NCBI RefSeq assembly: GCF_021028955.1
Contig: NZ_JAIWPE010000094.1
Location: forward strand, 124,001 to 188,000
DNA: 64,000 nt
Direction: 5' to 3'
Origin: Salipaludibacillus sp. CUR1
GTDB taxonomy: Bacteria > Bacillota > Bacilli > Bacillales > Salisediminibacteriaceae
This document shows positions 7,590 through 15,698 of this stretch, one piece after another (the stretch's first letter is position 1; each line of letters opens with the position of its first letter). The notes beneath the pieces were generated by a model. That model worked only from the letters and a program-made list of their open reading frames with translations. It did no database searches and was not told the origin of the DNA. Both the position numbers and the translations under genes were made by a program.

Positions 7590-7723
7590 ACTCTACCGTA
7601 TAACTGTGGAACTCTACCTTATAAGGATCAAACTCTACCGTATAAATCAGGCACTCTACCGTATAAACTCCCAACTCTACCGTATAAAAGCTGAACTCTA
7701 CCGTATAACAAATTTCGACAAAT
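7590..7723. repeat. Array 1 of 21-bp spaced repeats
   Basis: Six direct copies of ACTCTACCGTATAA begin at 7590, 7611, 7632, 7653, 7674 and 7695. The period is exactly 21 bp: 14 constant bp plus 7 variable bp. Only copy 2 deviates (ACTCTACCTTATAA). The variable heptamers are CTGTGGA, GGATCAA, ATCAGGC, ACTCCCA and AAGCTGA. The last copy is followed by CAAATTTCGACAAAT, a flank shared with array 2. The surrounding 449 bp (7495-7943) hold no gene. Confidence 0.9.
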
Positions 7724-7943
7724 AACAAACCCCTGTTGTTTTATATAAATTTCCAAAATTCACAAGTCTATACTTGAGAATTTCTTGTTTGTAAAAAACT
7801 TCATACATTCTTCAAAAAACAGTGGTAATTTTTTGTTACTGGGAAAAGGCGGACGGGTATGGGGAAAGCGGGACATCACAAACATCTGCTTATTACGCAA
7901 AGCCATACAGAAAAAATGTTTATTACATATTAGGAGGTCTACT

Positions 7944-9320
7944 ATGAAGAAAAAGTATAATTTTATCACTATTCTGTCAGCCGCTTTTTTAATAACAGCC
8001 TGTGCAGAGGGTGAAGATAACAACACTGCAGGTAACGAAATCGATAATAACAATAACCATAACATGGAAGAAAACAACGCTGACGACAATCACAATATGA
8101 ACGAGGACAACGAAGAGCATAATAACAATGATCATATGAATAATCAAAATGAAGAAGGAAACAATGATGAGATGAATGATCACGGGCACAGCGAGGAGCA
8201 GCACGAAGAGTTTGCCTCTGCCCCGGAAAATATGAATGAGAATGCGTCCGATAACCTTATGCATTTTCAAACAAAAAATGTGACGCGACTTGATGCTGAT
8301 TCGCCTGTAGATATGTCCATTTATACTTCTCAGCTTGTATGGCCTGCTACACATGAAGAGAATCAGCCGGGAACAGTCATTCTTGCTCCCGTTGATGACT
8401 GGCAGAAATCTTTAGTAAGTACAACGCTGATCCACCATCCAAATGACGGACCGGTATTGTTTATGGAAGATGGCGACTTTTCTGAAGAAGTTTTAACGGA
8501 ACTGGAAAGGCTAAATCCTAAAGGGAATGATAACGGAACTGAAGTAATGGTTATCGGTGAAGTGCAGGATGACGCCTTGTCTGAGCTGGATGAATACAAT
8601 ATTGAAGAATTTGATGCTGATAATGCCGCTGCCTTTGCTGCAGAGGTTGATGAGTATTTTTCAGAATTAGTAGATGAGGTGCCGGAAGCAGTATTGATTG
8701 CCTCCTCAGAAGAAGAGGCGAAGCTTTACTCTCTGATTGCAAGCAACTGGATCGCACATATGAATGAATCGTTATTGTTCGTAGATGATAACGGGGTTCC
8801 GGAAGAAACGGCTGAAGCTTTGGAAAAGCGTGACGGCGATGCAAAAATGTTTCTTCTTGGCTCTGACGAAGTCATTGGGGAAGATACGATTGACGCCTTG
8901 CAGGAGTATGGAGAAGCAGAGCGTATCGATGGAGATTCTCCTGAAGAAATGTCCATTGAGTTTGCCAAGTACAGAGACGAAGAGACTACAGTAGGCTGGG
9001 GGCAGGAAGAACCAGGCCACGGATTGAGCTTTATCTCAACTGAAACTCCGGAAATGGCAATAACAGGTTCTGCTTTAGGACACTTGGGAAAACACGCGCC
9101 GCTAGTCTGGCTTGAAGACGGGGAAATAAGTGACGGTTTGTATGACTATTTGGCTGACACCCGCCCTACATTTGAGGATGACCCAATGGACGGTCCTTAC
9201 AATCACACCTATTTGCTGGCAGATACAGATACTGTCACATTTGAAATTCAGGGAATTTTAGATGAAAAACTGGAAATCGCCGGAGAACACGGTGATCACG
9301 GGGGCCATGGAGGTCACTAA
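7944..9320 (+). CDS. His-rich acidic lipoprotein with cell-wall-binding-like repeats
   Basis: 458 residues from the ATG preceded by TAGGAGGTCTACT. A signal peptide ends in a lipobox (LITAC, Cys about 17). A linker (about 20-95) is very rich in Asn, Asp, Glu, His and Met. Three segments (about 110-445) resemble degenerate cell-wall-binding type 2 repeats (VTRLDADSPVDMS; AERIDGDSPEEMSIEFAKYRDEE; ITGSALGHLGKHAPLVWLEDG). The C-terminus is GEHGDHGGHGGH, a likely metal-binding tail. It lies 165 bp upstream of a two-component pair. Function is not known; a metal-binding surface role is inferred from composition only. Confidence 0.75.
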   Translation: MKKKYNFITILSAAFLITACAEGEDNNTAGNEIDNNNNHNMEENNADDNHNMNEDNEEHNNNDHMNNQNEEGNNDEMNDHGHSEEQHEEFASAPENMNENASDNLMHFQTKNVTRLDADSPVDMSIYTSQLVWPATHEENQPGTVILAPVDDWQKSLVSTTLIHHPNDGPVLFMEDGDFSEEVLTELERLNPKGNDNGTEVMVIGEVQDDALSELDEYNIEEFDADNAAAFAAEVDEYFSELVDEVPEAVLIASSEEEAKLYSLIASNWIAHMNESLLFVDDNGVPEETAEALEKRDGDAKMFLLGSDEVIGEDTIDALQEYGEAERIDGDSPEEMSIEFAKYRDEETTVGWGQEEPGHGLSFISTETPEMAITGSALGHLGKHAPLVWLEDGEISDGLYDYLADTRPTFEDDPMDGPYNHTYLLADTDTVTFEIQGILDEKLEIAGEHGDHGGHGGH

Positions 9321-9330
9321 TTTGTATCGA

Positions 9331-9366
9331 AAGGGGCTCAAGCAAAGCTTTGAGTCCCTTTTTTTA
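9331..9366 (+). terminator. Terminator after lipoprotein gene
   Basis: Stem GGGGCTCAAGC/GCTTTGAGTCCC (one bulge/mismatch, AAA loop) followed by TTTTTTT. Confidence 0.8.
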
Positions 9367-9485
9367 TTATACTTTAAGAAAATACAACTTGTTAAAAGTG
9401 AAAAAAGAAGATTTTAAGGCTTCCGATGGAATGTGACCGGTAAGCCAAGTTTTTTTTATACAATTAAGCCGCAGGAGGGGACAAA

Positions 9486-10202
9486 ATGGCAGAAGAACGA
9501 ATTTTAATTGTAGACGATGAACAGGAAATGAGAACATTGTTAAAGCTTTGTTTGGCTGATAAAAACTACATAGTGTCTGAAGCAGTAAACGGAATGGAAG
9601 CGATGGAAGTGGTGAGGGGTGAAGAGGTTGATTTAGTGCTGCTGGATATTATGATGCCGGAAATTGACGGATTCGAATTATTGAAAATGCTGCGTGAGGA
9701 ATTAAACAGGAAAACACCCGTCATTCTTTTATCCGCTTTAGGAGATACGGAACGGGTAGTGAAAGGCCTGCAGCTTGGGGCGGATGATTATATTGTTAAA
9801 CCTTTTGAGCCAAGAGAATTGACTGCCAGGGTAGAATCGGTATTGAGAAGGTCGTTCTTTCAAAAAAATGCTGACTTGTCGTTTGAGATGAAAGGCCTTC
9901 AATTTTATCCAAATAAATATCAAATTTTTTACAACAACAAAGCCTTGCCGTTAACAAAAAAAGAGTTTTCAATTTTTCACAGGCTCGCGACAAACCCGGG
10001 AAGAGTCTACAGCCGGGAGCAGCTGTTAAATTTAGAGTGGGAAATGGCTTATGAAGGAGATTTAAGGACGGTGGATACGCATATTAAAAACATCAGGGAG
10101 AAACTGAAATCAGAAGGTTATAAGGGGACGGCGATTGATACGGTTTGGGGCGTTGGTTATAAGGTGGATGAAGATGTTTCGGCAGCTGACCAGTCAAATT
10201 AA
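9486..10202 (+). CDS. OmpR-family response regulator
   Basis: 238 residues after GCAGGAGGGGACAAA. The receiver domain (1-120) shows DDE near residue 12, the phospho-acceptor in LVLLDIMMP, the Thr/Ser position in LLSALGD and GADDYIVKPFEP. The winged-helix output domain (about 135-232) has the OmpR pattern: KEFSIFHRLATNPGRVYSREQLL, VDTHIKNIREKLK and VWGVGYK. Its 3' end overlaps the following kinase start by 29 bp, so the two form a cognate pair. The adjacent His-rich lipoprotein suggests, but does not prove, an envelope or metal stimulus. Confidence 0.93.
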   Translation: MAEERILIVDDEQEMRTLLKLCLADKNYIVSEAVNGMEAMEVVRGEEVDLVLLDIMMPEIDGFELLKMLREELNRKTPVILLSALGDTERVVKGLQLGADDYIVKPFEPRELTARVESVLRRSFFQKNADLSFEMKGLQFYPNKYQIFYNNKALPLTKKEFSIFHRLATNPGRVYSREQLLNLEWEMAYEGDLRTVDTHIKNIREKLKSEGYKGTAIDTVWGVGYKVDEDVSAADQSN

Positions 10203-11616
10203 AAGAAGTCTAGCCAAAAAGATTACGACCTGGGTGATGATCTCATTAATAGTATTAATTGTATTTATTATTTCGGGTGCCCACTGGATTACAGCAAACT
10301 TTTATCAGGAGCACCTGACACATGAGGTAGAAGGAAGACTTGCCGCTCACGCGGCTTTACTTGAGACAGAGCAAAGCAGTGAGATTTTGGACTATATAAA
10401 TATCCTCGAAACAGGAAAACACAGTGTTCTGCTCATTGTAAATGAAGAAGGTGAACCGGTTTTTACAAGTGATAATATTTCCGGTGAGAAGATTAACGAC
10501 TATATCCAATTTATTGAGGAAAACAGATCGGAGCTTTTGACACATCACCAGATCACCTATACAGATGAAGTTGACACAATGGCTTTTCACATTCCGCATG
10601 TATGGGGAACAGCAGCTATTTATAATCAGAATGGGGAAACAGCTGGGTATGTATTTATTGACCAGGATACCGGGGAGCTGAATGTGGCCCGGATCAACTT
10701 GCTTAAATTATTAGCGTTAATGGGGGCACTTACTCTTTTAGTAGGCTATTTGTTTATCAGATATTTGACGAGGAGAATCTCTAACCCTTTAAATGAAATG
10801 AGCCAGAGAACACATGATATTGCAGATGGAGATTTTGACATTAAACTGAATGTTAAAGGTGAGGATGAAGTTGGCACACTCGGCAAAAATATTCAGCAGA
10901 TGACAAAGCAGCTTAAAGAATACAGGGATTCAAGAAGAGAATTTATTTCTCATGTTTCTCATGATTTGAGAACTCCGATTACGTATATAAAAGGATACTC
11001 AGCCTTAATGAAGGACGCAGAAAACGTGGACAAGGAAGGGTGGAAGAGGCACCTTGGTGTCATTTACGATGAAGCAATACGTATGGAAAGCCTTGTGAGC
11101 GACTTATTTTTACTGACTAAACTTCAAGAAGGAAAGATACAAATTCATTATGAAGAGGTAAATGTTAGTGAGTGGCTCAGTTCCCTGTTTAAAAGCCGTG
11201 CCATAATGTTTGACCAGAAACAAATCGAAGGAACGCTCGACATTGACCCTTCATTGGAAAAACGCGCACTCTCTCTGGACGCGTTCAGAATGGAACAGGC
11301 ACTTATTAATATCCTTGAAAATGCCATCAGGTTTACAGACGTGAATGGATCGATCAGGCTGTCATGTTACAAAGAAAATGAGAAAGTTGTTTTTGAGATA
11401 GCTGATACTGGAGAAGGAATGGACGAACAGGAACTCGACCGCATCTGGGAGAGGTTTTATAAAGCAGATCCTTCTCGTTCCCGGGACGACAGCGGCACCG
11501 GTCTCGGTCTGGCCATTGTAAAAGAAATTGTGGAGGCTCATAACGGTTCGGTTAAAGTAGAAAGCAAGAAAGGCCGCGGTACCACGTTCTATCTGTATAT
11601 TCCTTTTGCAAACTGA
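10174..11616 (+). CDS. Sensor histidine kinase, partner of the 9486 regulator
   Basis: 480 residues if the ATG at 10174 is used (AAGGTGG 8 nt upstream); 10168 is an alternative. Order: TM1 (about 15-37), an extracellular PAS/dCache-like region (about 38-180), TM2 (about 185-205), HAMP (about 207-258), a HisKA domain with SHVSHDLRTPITYIKG, and HATPase with NILENAIRFTD (N box), DTGEGM (G1) and GTGLGLAIVKEIV (G2). The sensor loop has no conspicuous His/Met cluster, so its ligand cannot be guessed. It overlaps the regulator gene and is followed, without an obvious terminator, by the array 2 region. Confidence 0.92.
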   Translation: MFRQLTSQIKRSLAKKITTWVMISLIVLIVFIISGAHWITANFYQEHLTHEVEGRLAAHAALLETEQSSEILDYINILETGKHSVLLIVNEEGEPVFTSDNISGEKINDYIQFIEENRSELLTHHQITYTDEVDTMAFHIPHVWGTAAIYNQNGETAGYVFIDQDTGELNVARINLLKLLALMGALTLLVGYLFIRYLTRRISNPLNEMSQRTHDIADGDFDIKLNVKGEDEVGTLGKNIQQMTKQLKEYRDSRREFISHVSHDLRTPITYIKGYSALMKDAENVDKEGWKRHLGVIYDEAIRMESLVSDLFLLTKLQEGKIQIHYEEVNVSEWLSSLFKSRAIMFDQKQIEGTLDIDPSLEKRALSLDAFRMEQALINILENAIRFTDVNGSIRLSCYKENEKVVFEIADTGEGMDEQELDRIWERFYKADPSRSRDDSGTGLGLAIVKEIVEAHNGSVKVESKKGRGTTFYLYIPFAN

Positions 11617-11695
11617 GGGGATAGATAGGTATTGTGCGACTTCATAATAGCTGGGAGCGGGGATATAAAGGAGGGGGCGACCGATTAGATGGGGG

Positions 11696-11895
11696 ATTCT
11701 ACCGTAGAAGGATCGAACTCTACCATAATAATGGGGAGCTCTACCGTATAAGGAGCGGACTCTACCGTATAAAGTTGGGACTCTACCGTATAAAGGAGGG
11801 ACTCTACCGTATAAGGAGCGAACTCTACCGTATAAAGTTGGGACTCTACCGTATAAAACCCCAACTCTACCATATAACAATTTTCGACAAAATTT
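11696..11895. repeat. Array 2 of 21-bp spaced repeats
   Basis: Nine direct units begin every 21 bp at 11696, 11717, 11738, 11759, 11780, 11801, 11822, 11843 and 11864. Core is ACTCTACCGTATAA; the two outermost upstream units and the last are degenerate (ATTCTACCGTAGAA, ACTCTACCATAATA, ACTCTACCATATAA). Heptamers include AGTTGGG twice and GGAGCGG/GGAGCGA. The last unit is followed by CAATTTTCGACAAAAT, nearly identical to the end of array 1. Because 21 is divisible by three, both strands stay open in several frames. The rest of 11617-12038 holds no gene that I can support. Confidence 0.9.
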
Positions 11896-12038
11896 GCACG
11901 CTCGGGAGGCTCCCCTGACTTTCGGTCTCCCCCTATACAAGCTCTTACCGACGAACCTCCTAATTTACTCCTGAACCGTTTAATAGCCATGTATATAGGT
12001 AATGGGGTAATGAACACATTTTAAAGGAGGTTCCATTT

Positions 12039-12368
12039 ATGTCCCATGAACAACATACTGATTTAATTAAAACGTTACATGAATGTGCGGAAGCATGTAA
12101 CCGTTGTTACGATGCCTGTCTTAGAGAAGATGATGTGAAGATGATGACTGAATGTATCCGTCTTGACCGTGAATGTGCTGATATCTGCAGTTTTCTTGAA
12201 CAAGCCCTTAGCCGGGGAACCCCGTTTGCTTCTGAACTTGCAGAGGTTTGTGCCAAGATTTGTGAAGCTTGCGGAAATGAATGTAAAAAACATGACCATG
12301 ACCACTGTCAAAAATGTGCAGAAGCCTGTTTCAAATGTGCAGACGAGTGCCGTAAACTGGCGTCTTAA
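12039..12368 (+). CDS. Four-helix-bundle Cys-rich copper-storage-like protein (Csp/YhjQ family)
   Basis: 109 residues after AAAGGAGGTTCCATTT. Cys residues recur at helix spacing (HECAEACNRCYDAC, ECIRLDRECADIC, EVCAKICEACGNECKKHDHDHCQKCAEACFKCADEC), giving about 15 Cys with a His/Asp patch. This is the DUF326/Csp pattern, in which Cys side chains line a four-helix bundle that stores Cu(I) in the cytosol. No signal peptide is present, as in cytosolic Csp3/YhjQ. It sits between two two-component systems and near other metal-binding candidates. Copper is the best-known ligand; another thiophilic metal is possible. Confidence 0.88.
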   Translation: MSHEQHTDLIKTLHECAEACNRCYDACLREDDVKMMTECIRLDRECADICSFLEQALSRGTPFASELAEVCAKICEACGNECKKHDHDHCQKCAEACFKCADECRKLAS

Positions 12369-12381
12369 TGAAAAAGCTATG

Positions 12382-12410
12382 GGGGATGGCTGACCAGCCA
12401 TCCCCTTTTA
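12382..12410 (+). terminator. Terminator after Csp-like gene
   Basis: Perfect stem GGGGATGGCT/AGCCATCCCC with loop GACC, then TTTTA. Confidence 0.85.
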
Positions 12411-12440
12411 TCATGGCAAATTTAATTTCCAATATTTTGC

Positions 12441-12466
12441 GGGTCTGACCCCCCCATTTAATGGAA
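12441..12466. repeat. REP-like palindrome copy 1
   Basis: Two adjacent small palindromes, GGGTCTGACCC and CCATTTAATGG, separated by a C run and followed by AA. Nearly the same text occurs at 57544 and 59071. Confidence 0.7.
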
Positions 12467-12531
12467 CTTCAAACTTTCTTCAATTGTTACCTTTAAAATA
12501 ATGGAAAAGTGTGGTCATTGGAGTGTGTTAA

Positions 12532-12867
12532 ATGATTGCTAAAAATGAAACTGAATTAATTGATTCCCATCTGATATGTACCTTTAAAAAGAATCAGACG
12601 GTGTTAATTCCTTCGATTGTTCGTAAACAGACGGCTTTATTTCCGGGGGAGGAAGTGTCTGTTGGATTTAGGGAAGCGCGGGGGGAGATTGTCGTTTCAC
12701 GATTTACTAAAGAGACAATGGAAAATAGGATGATTATAAATAAAAGCGGAGGGGTTCGTGTTCCCAGTGAAATTCAGAGGATTGCAGACTTAACAGCAGG
12801 GGATATCCTCCGTATATTCATCTTTAAGGACTTTAATGGGGTAGTTTTTAAAATCATCAGCAAATAG
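12532..12867 (+). CDS. AbrB-like small DNA-binding protein (tandem half-domains)
   Basis: 111 residues; GGAG lies about 9 nt before the ATG. Two segments have swapped-hairpin AbrB/MazE character: QTVLIPSIVRKQTALFPGEEVSVGFREARGEIVVSR (about 21-56) and MIINKSGGVRVPSEIQRIADLTAGDILRIFI (about 66-98). In both, a hydrophobic-Pro strand is followed by a helix and a (P/A)G(E/D)xxxV/I turn. Family knowledge suggests transition-state-type DNA binding or an antitoxin; no toxin gene is adjacent. It is transcribed alone, preceded by a REP-like palindrome and followed by a bidirectional terminator. The assignment rests on pattern only. Confidence 0.55.
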   Translation: MIAKNETELIDSHLICTFKKNQTVLIPSIVRKQTALFPGEEVSVGFREARGEIVVSRFTKETMENRMIINKSGGVRVPSEIQRIADLTAGDILRIFIFKDFNGVVFKIISK

Positions 12868-12884
12868 AAGGGTCCGACATAATA

Positions 12885-12913
12885 AAGAGTGCTCTCTCAT
12901 TGAAAGCACTCTT
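12885..12913. terminator. Bidirectional terminator between convergent genes
   Basis: Perfect stem AAGAGTGCT/AGCACTCTT with an 11-nt loop, between the AbrB-like gene and the minus-strand secreted protein. Confidence 0.75.
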
Positions 12914-12926
12914 AAAAGCCGCTGTA

Positions 12927-13271
12927 TTATTCATTATTTCCGTTATTGAATCCACTGCCCGGGCCTTGGCCGTTTCCGTTGCCAGGACCGTTACCAGGAC
13001 CGTTGCCCGGGCCGGGACCATTTCCTTGACCCATCATTCCGCCATGCATCATCCCACGCATCATACGATGGCCGAAGCCGCTTTCTTCATGCCGTTGCTG
13101 GCATTGGTTAAACCTCTCTTCCAGCTCATCATCTGTTAAATCAGGATGTCTTTCCTGCATAAATGGAAGGTGGTCTTCGAAATTCCAATTATTATCCCCA
13201 GAGGCCATAACCGTTCCGCCTACTGCGGTAAGGACAAGTGCTGCCAAAGCAGCCATTAACCATTTTTTCAT
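12927..13271 (-). CDS. Small secreted Met/His-rich protein with Gly-Asn-Pro tail
   Basis: 114 residues after GGAGGAGATTCAA. A cleavable signal peptide (1-23, ending VMASG) precedes a short acidic helix region with HPDLTDDELEERFNQCQQRH, a Met/His cluster (FGHRMMRGMMHGGMMGQG, about 72-88) and a low-complexity Gly-Asn-Pro tail. Met/His clusters in exported proteins commonly bind copper or silver. I do not recognise a named family. It is transcribed divergently from the adjacent two-component system, whose sensor loop is also Met/His-rich, so it may be a target or accessory of that system (inference). Confidence 0.72.
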   Translation of the reverse strand: MKKWLMAALAALVLTAVGGTVMASGDNNWNFEDHLPFMQERHPDLTDDELEERFNQCQQRHEESGFGHRMMRGMMHGGMMGQGNGPGPGNGPGNGPGNGNGQGPGSGFNNGNNE

Positions 13272-13429
13272 TTGAATCTCCTCCTTTTGTCTTTCTAATT
13301 ACAGTATAAGCCGCACTTATGAGGAGCTAATAAAGAAGTTATGAAGAAGTTATGAGTTTTTCCAAGGAATATTAAAAGGAACCAGAACCTGTGCTATAAT
13401 TTTTTCAATATAACAAGAGGAGTGGCACT

Positions 13430-14140
13430 ATGGCTGTTCAAGTAATGATAATTGAAGATGAACCAATGATGGTCGATGTATTAACGGCTTATCTGGAAAA
13501 AGAGGGATATGACGTTGTTTCATCACCAAATGGAAAAGCAGGCCTGGACTTGTTTTGGAAAATTCAGCCTGACTTTCTCATCCTGGATTTAATGCTTCCT
13601 GATTTATCAGGTGAAGAAATATGTACCCGTATCCGCCAGCACACTGATACGCCAATCCTTATGCTCAGTGCCAAGTCTGCTGAAGATGAAAGGATTCAGG
13701 GGATGTTACTCGGAGCGGATGATTATGTGACTAAACCATTCAGCCCGAAAGAAGTAATAGTGAGAATGGAAGCTATTCTTCGGCGCGCCGGGTTGTCGAG
13801 TAAGAAAAGTGTCCAGTCATATAATGGCGGCATGTTAGTCATTGATGATAAGAAAAAACTAGTTACTATAAATGATAAAGAAGTGACATTGACACCTTTG
13901 GAATTTCACGTAATAACAGCAATGGCTAAAGAACCGGGAAGAGTATTCAGCCGATCAGACCTGCTGGAAAAAATTCAGGAGGATCGTTTTTATGAAGGTT
14001 ATGAGCGGAGCATTGACGTCCATATAAAAAATTTACGGAAAAAAATTGAAAAGGACACAAGAAAACCAGAATATATAGTCACAGTATTCGGCATGGGATA
14101 TAAATTCGGAGGGAAACGCGATGTTTCAAACCCTGTATAG
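13430..14140 (+). CDS. OmpR-family response regulator (second pair)
   Basis: 236 residues after AAGAGGAGTGGCACT. Receiver domain with EDEPMM at the N-terminus, phospho-acceptor in FLILDLMLPD, the Ser of MLSAKS and GADDYVTKPFSP. Winged helix (about 132-230) with LTPLEFHVITAMAKEPGRVFSRSDLLEKI, SIDVHIKNLRKKI and VFGMGYKF. The gene overlaps the kinase gene by 20 bp. Divergent orientation to the Met/His-rich secreted protein suggests a shared stimulus. It is clearly distinct from the 9486 regulator rather than a recent duplicate. Confidence 0.93.
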   Translation: MAVQVMIIEDEPMMVDVLTAYLEKEGYDVVSSPNGKAGLDLFWKIQPDFLILDLMLPDLSGEEICTRIRQHTDTPILMLSAKSAEDERIQGMLLGADDYVTKPFSPKEVIVRMEAILRRAGLSSKKSVQSYNGGMLVIDDKKKLVTINDKEVTLTPLEFHVITAMAKEPGRVFSRSDLLEKIQEDRFYEGYERSIDVHIKNLRKKIEKDTRKPEYIVTVFGMGYKFGGKRDVSNPV

Positions 14141-15494
14141 CCGCTTGCTGGTTTTTTCATTATTATTGTCGCTCGGAGGAATTTTATTAGTCGGGATCGC
14201 TGTGTTTTTCGGCTTTCAGGAGACATTCAGCGATTATGTGGAAACCCGCCGGGAAGAACAAATTATCCAGGCAGTGGAGCAAGTGGAAAATGATTATATC
14301 CAAAATGGGGCATTTACGAGGCAGTCTCAAATGACTCTTCATCGTTTGACGATGCATGAAGATATTCACTTTCAGGTCTATTCACCTGAAGAGGAGCTGA
14401 TAATAGACAGCAGCCACATGAATCAGCATCAGAGGGGGCAAATGCAACTAGAGAGTAATGGAGCGATGATGGGTGACCATCATATGGATTCAGAAAGCTT
14501 TGAGCTGTTTGCTGAGGATGAGCCGATCGGCACAATGATCGTTTATTACCCTCTGACATTTGCGGGTATTGATAATCAGTTTCTTGCTGATTTCAGCCGT
14601 TATTTACTTCTTGCCCTAGCCGTTATGACCGGCTTAGCTGTTCTGTTCAGCTTTATTTTTTCAAAGCAGTTATCCAAAGGAATTAAACAAATTGGCGGTG
14701 CCATGACACTGCTGAAAAATCACCGTCATGATATGACCCTTTCAACCGACCACAGTATACAGGAAATAAGAGACTTGTCTGAAGGAGTGAATGAACTGGC
14801 AAGGTCTCTTGAGAAAAGCGAGAAGCTGCGGAAGCAGTTCACAAGTGACCTTGCTCATGAATTGCGTACCCCGCTGTCTACACTGCGAAGCCAGCTTGAG
14901 GCGTTTCGTGACGGGGTTTTGGAAGCCACGCCTGAACGGCTTGAGCAAAGTTATCTGGAATTAATGCGTCTCGTCAGGCTTGTAAATGAAATGGAAGAAT
15001 TGCATGCTGCCGAAAACCCGAGGTTAAAGCTAAATATTAAAAAGCTTAATTCCGCCCAAATTCTCAATTCATTTTATGAAAGATTTAACCCTTCCTTTGA
15101 GGAAAAAGGGATTGAGCTAAAAGTGGATAGTGAGAAGTCGTTCGTGTTTGCTGCGGATCCTGACCGGTTTACGCAGATAATGACAAATCTTTTAAATAAT
15201 GCATGGAAATTTACTGATACGGGAAAAAAAGTAGAGATAACAATTGACCAGGATGAGAGCTTTACTACCTTTAGTATTATGGATGAGGGAAAAGGGATGT
15301 CGGAAGAAGAACTGCAAAATGCATTTGAGCGTTTCTACCGCGGCGAAAAATCCAGAAACCGTGAAAGAGGCGGGCTTGGCATCGGCCTCTCCATTGTTAA
15401 GGCGTTAGTTGAAGCTCACCGGGGAAAATTAAACGTTAAAAGTGAGCCGGGATTAGGGACAACCATTTCTGTATCTTTCCCAAATCAGGACTAG
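14121..15494 (+). CDS. Sensor histidine kinase with Met/His-rich sensor loop
   Basis: 457 residues starting inside the regulator gene after CGGAGGGAAACGCG. TM1 (about 8-33), extracytoplasmic loop (about 34-165), TM2 (about 166-188), HAMP-like region, HisKA with SDLAHELRTPLSTLRSQL, HATPase with NLLNNAWKFTD, DEGKGM and GLGIGLSIVKALV. The loop contains HMNQHQRGQMQ, AMMGDHHMDSE and LHRLTMHEDIHF, an unusual concentration of Met and His suitable for metal sensing. A link to copper is inference, supported by the Csp-like protein and Met/His-rich secreted protein next door. A terminator follows at 15597. Confidence 0.92.
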   Translation: MFQTLYSRLLVFSLLLSLGGILLVGIAVFFGFQETFSDYVETRREEQIIQAVEQVENDYIQNGAFTRQSQMTLHRLTMHEDIHFQVYSPEEELIIDSSHMNQHQRGQMQLESNGAMMGDHHMDSESFELFAEDEPIGTMIVYYPLTFAGIDNQFLADFSRYLLLALAVMTGLAVLFSFIFSKQLSKGIKQIGGAMTLLKNHRHDMTLSTDHSIQEIRDLSEGVNELARSLEKSEKLRKQFTSDLAHELRTPLSTLRSQLEAFRDGVLEATPERLEQSYLELMRLVRLVNEMEELHAAENPRLKLNIKKLNSAQILNSFYERFNPSFEEKGIELKVDSEKSFVFAADPDRFTQIMTNLLNNAWKFTDTGKKVEITIDQDESFTTFSIMDEGKGMSEEELQNAFERFYRGEKSRNRERGGLGIGLSIVKALVEAHRGKLNVKSEPGLGTTISVSFPNQD

Positions 15495-15596
15495 AGGTGA
15501 AAATCGACTCGCTTCAAATCTGGCAGGGGCATCTTAAGAACTATGCATCCAGGATGAGCGCATGTGCACAAAGAAAAAAGATTCAAATCAGAACAG

Positions 15597-15623
15597 ACTC
15601 TTCAGCCTGACTGGAGAGTTTTA
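15597..15623 (+). terminator. Terminator after second two-component pair
   Basis: Stem ACTCTTCAG/CTGGAGAGT (one mismatch) with loop CCTGA, then TTTTATTG. The remainder of 15495-15698 shows no gene. Confidence 0.65.
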
Positions 15624-15698
15624 TTGTGTTTGCCCCTGAAATACCACTTATAGAACGAATGATTATAGGCATGCTTATGTAAGAAGGGAAGTATTTAT

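Noticed and set aside
7590-7723. CRISPR array
   Set aside because: Repeat unit of 14 bp and spacers of 7 bp are far below CRISPR sizes, and no cas genes are present.
11634-11918. 94-codon plus-strand repeat protein (LYRIK repeats)
   Set aside because: Same artefact of the 21-bp period; constant nucleotides rather than synonymous variation.
11362-11940. 192-codon minus-strand repeat protein (LYGRV repeats)
   Set aside because: It overlaps the kinase gene and the array, has no ribosome site, and similar repeats are open on the other strand too; explained by the 21-bp period.
12163-12393. 76-codon frame inside the Csp-like gene
   Set aside because: Out-of-frame shadow; the Cys-rich frame is clearly the real one.
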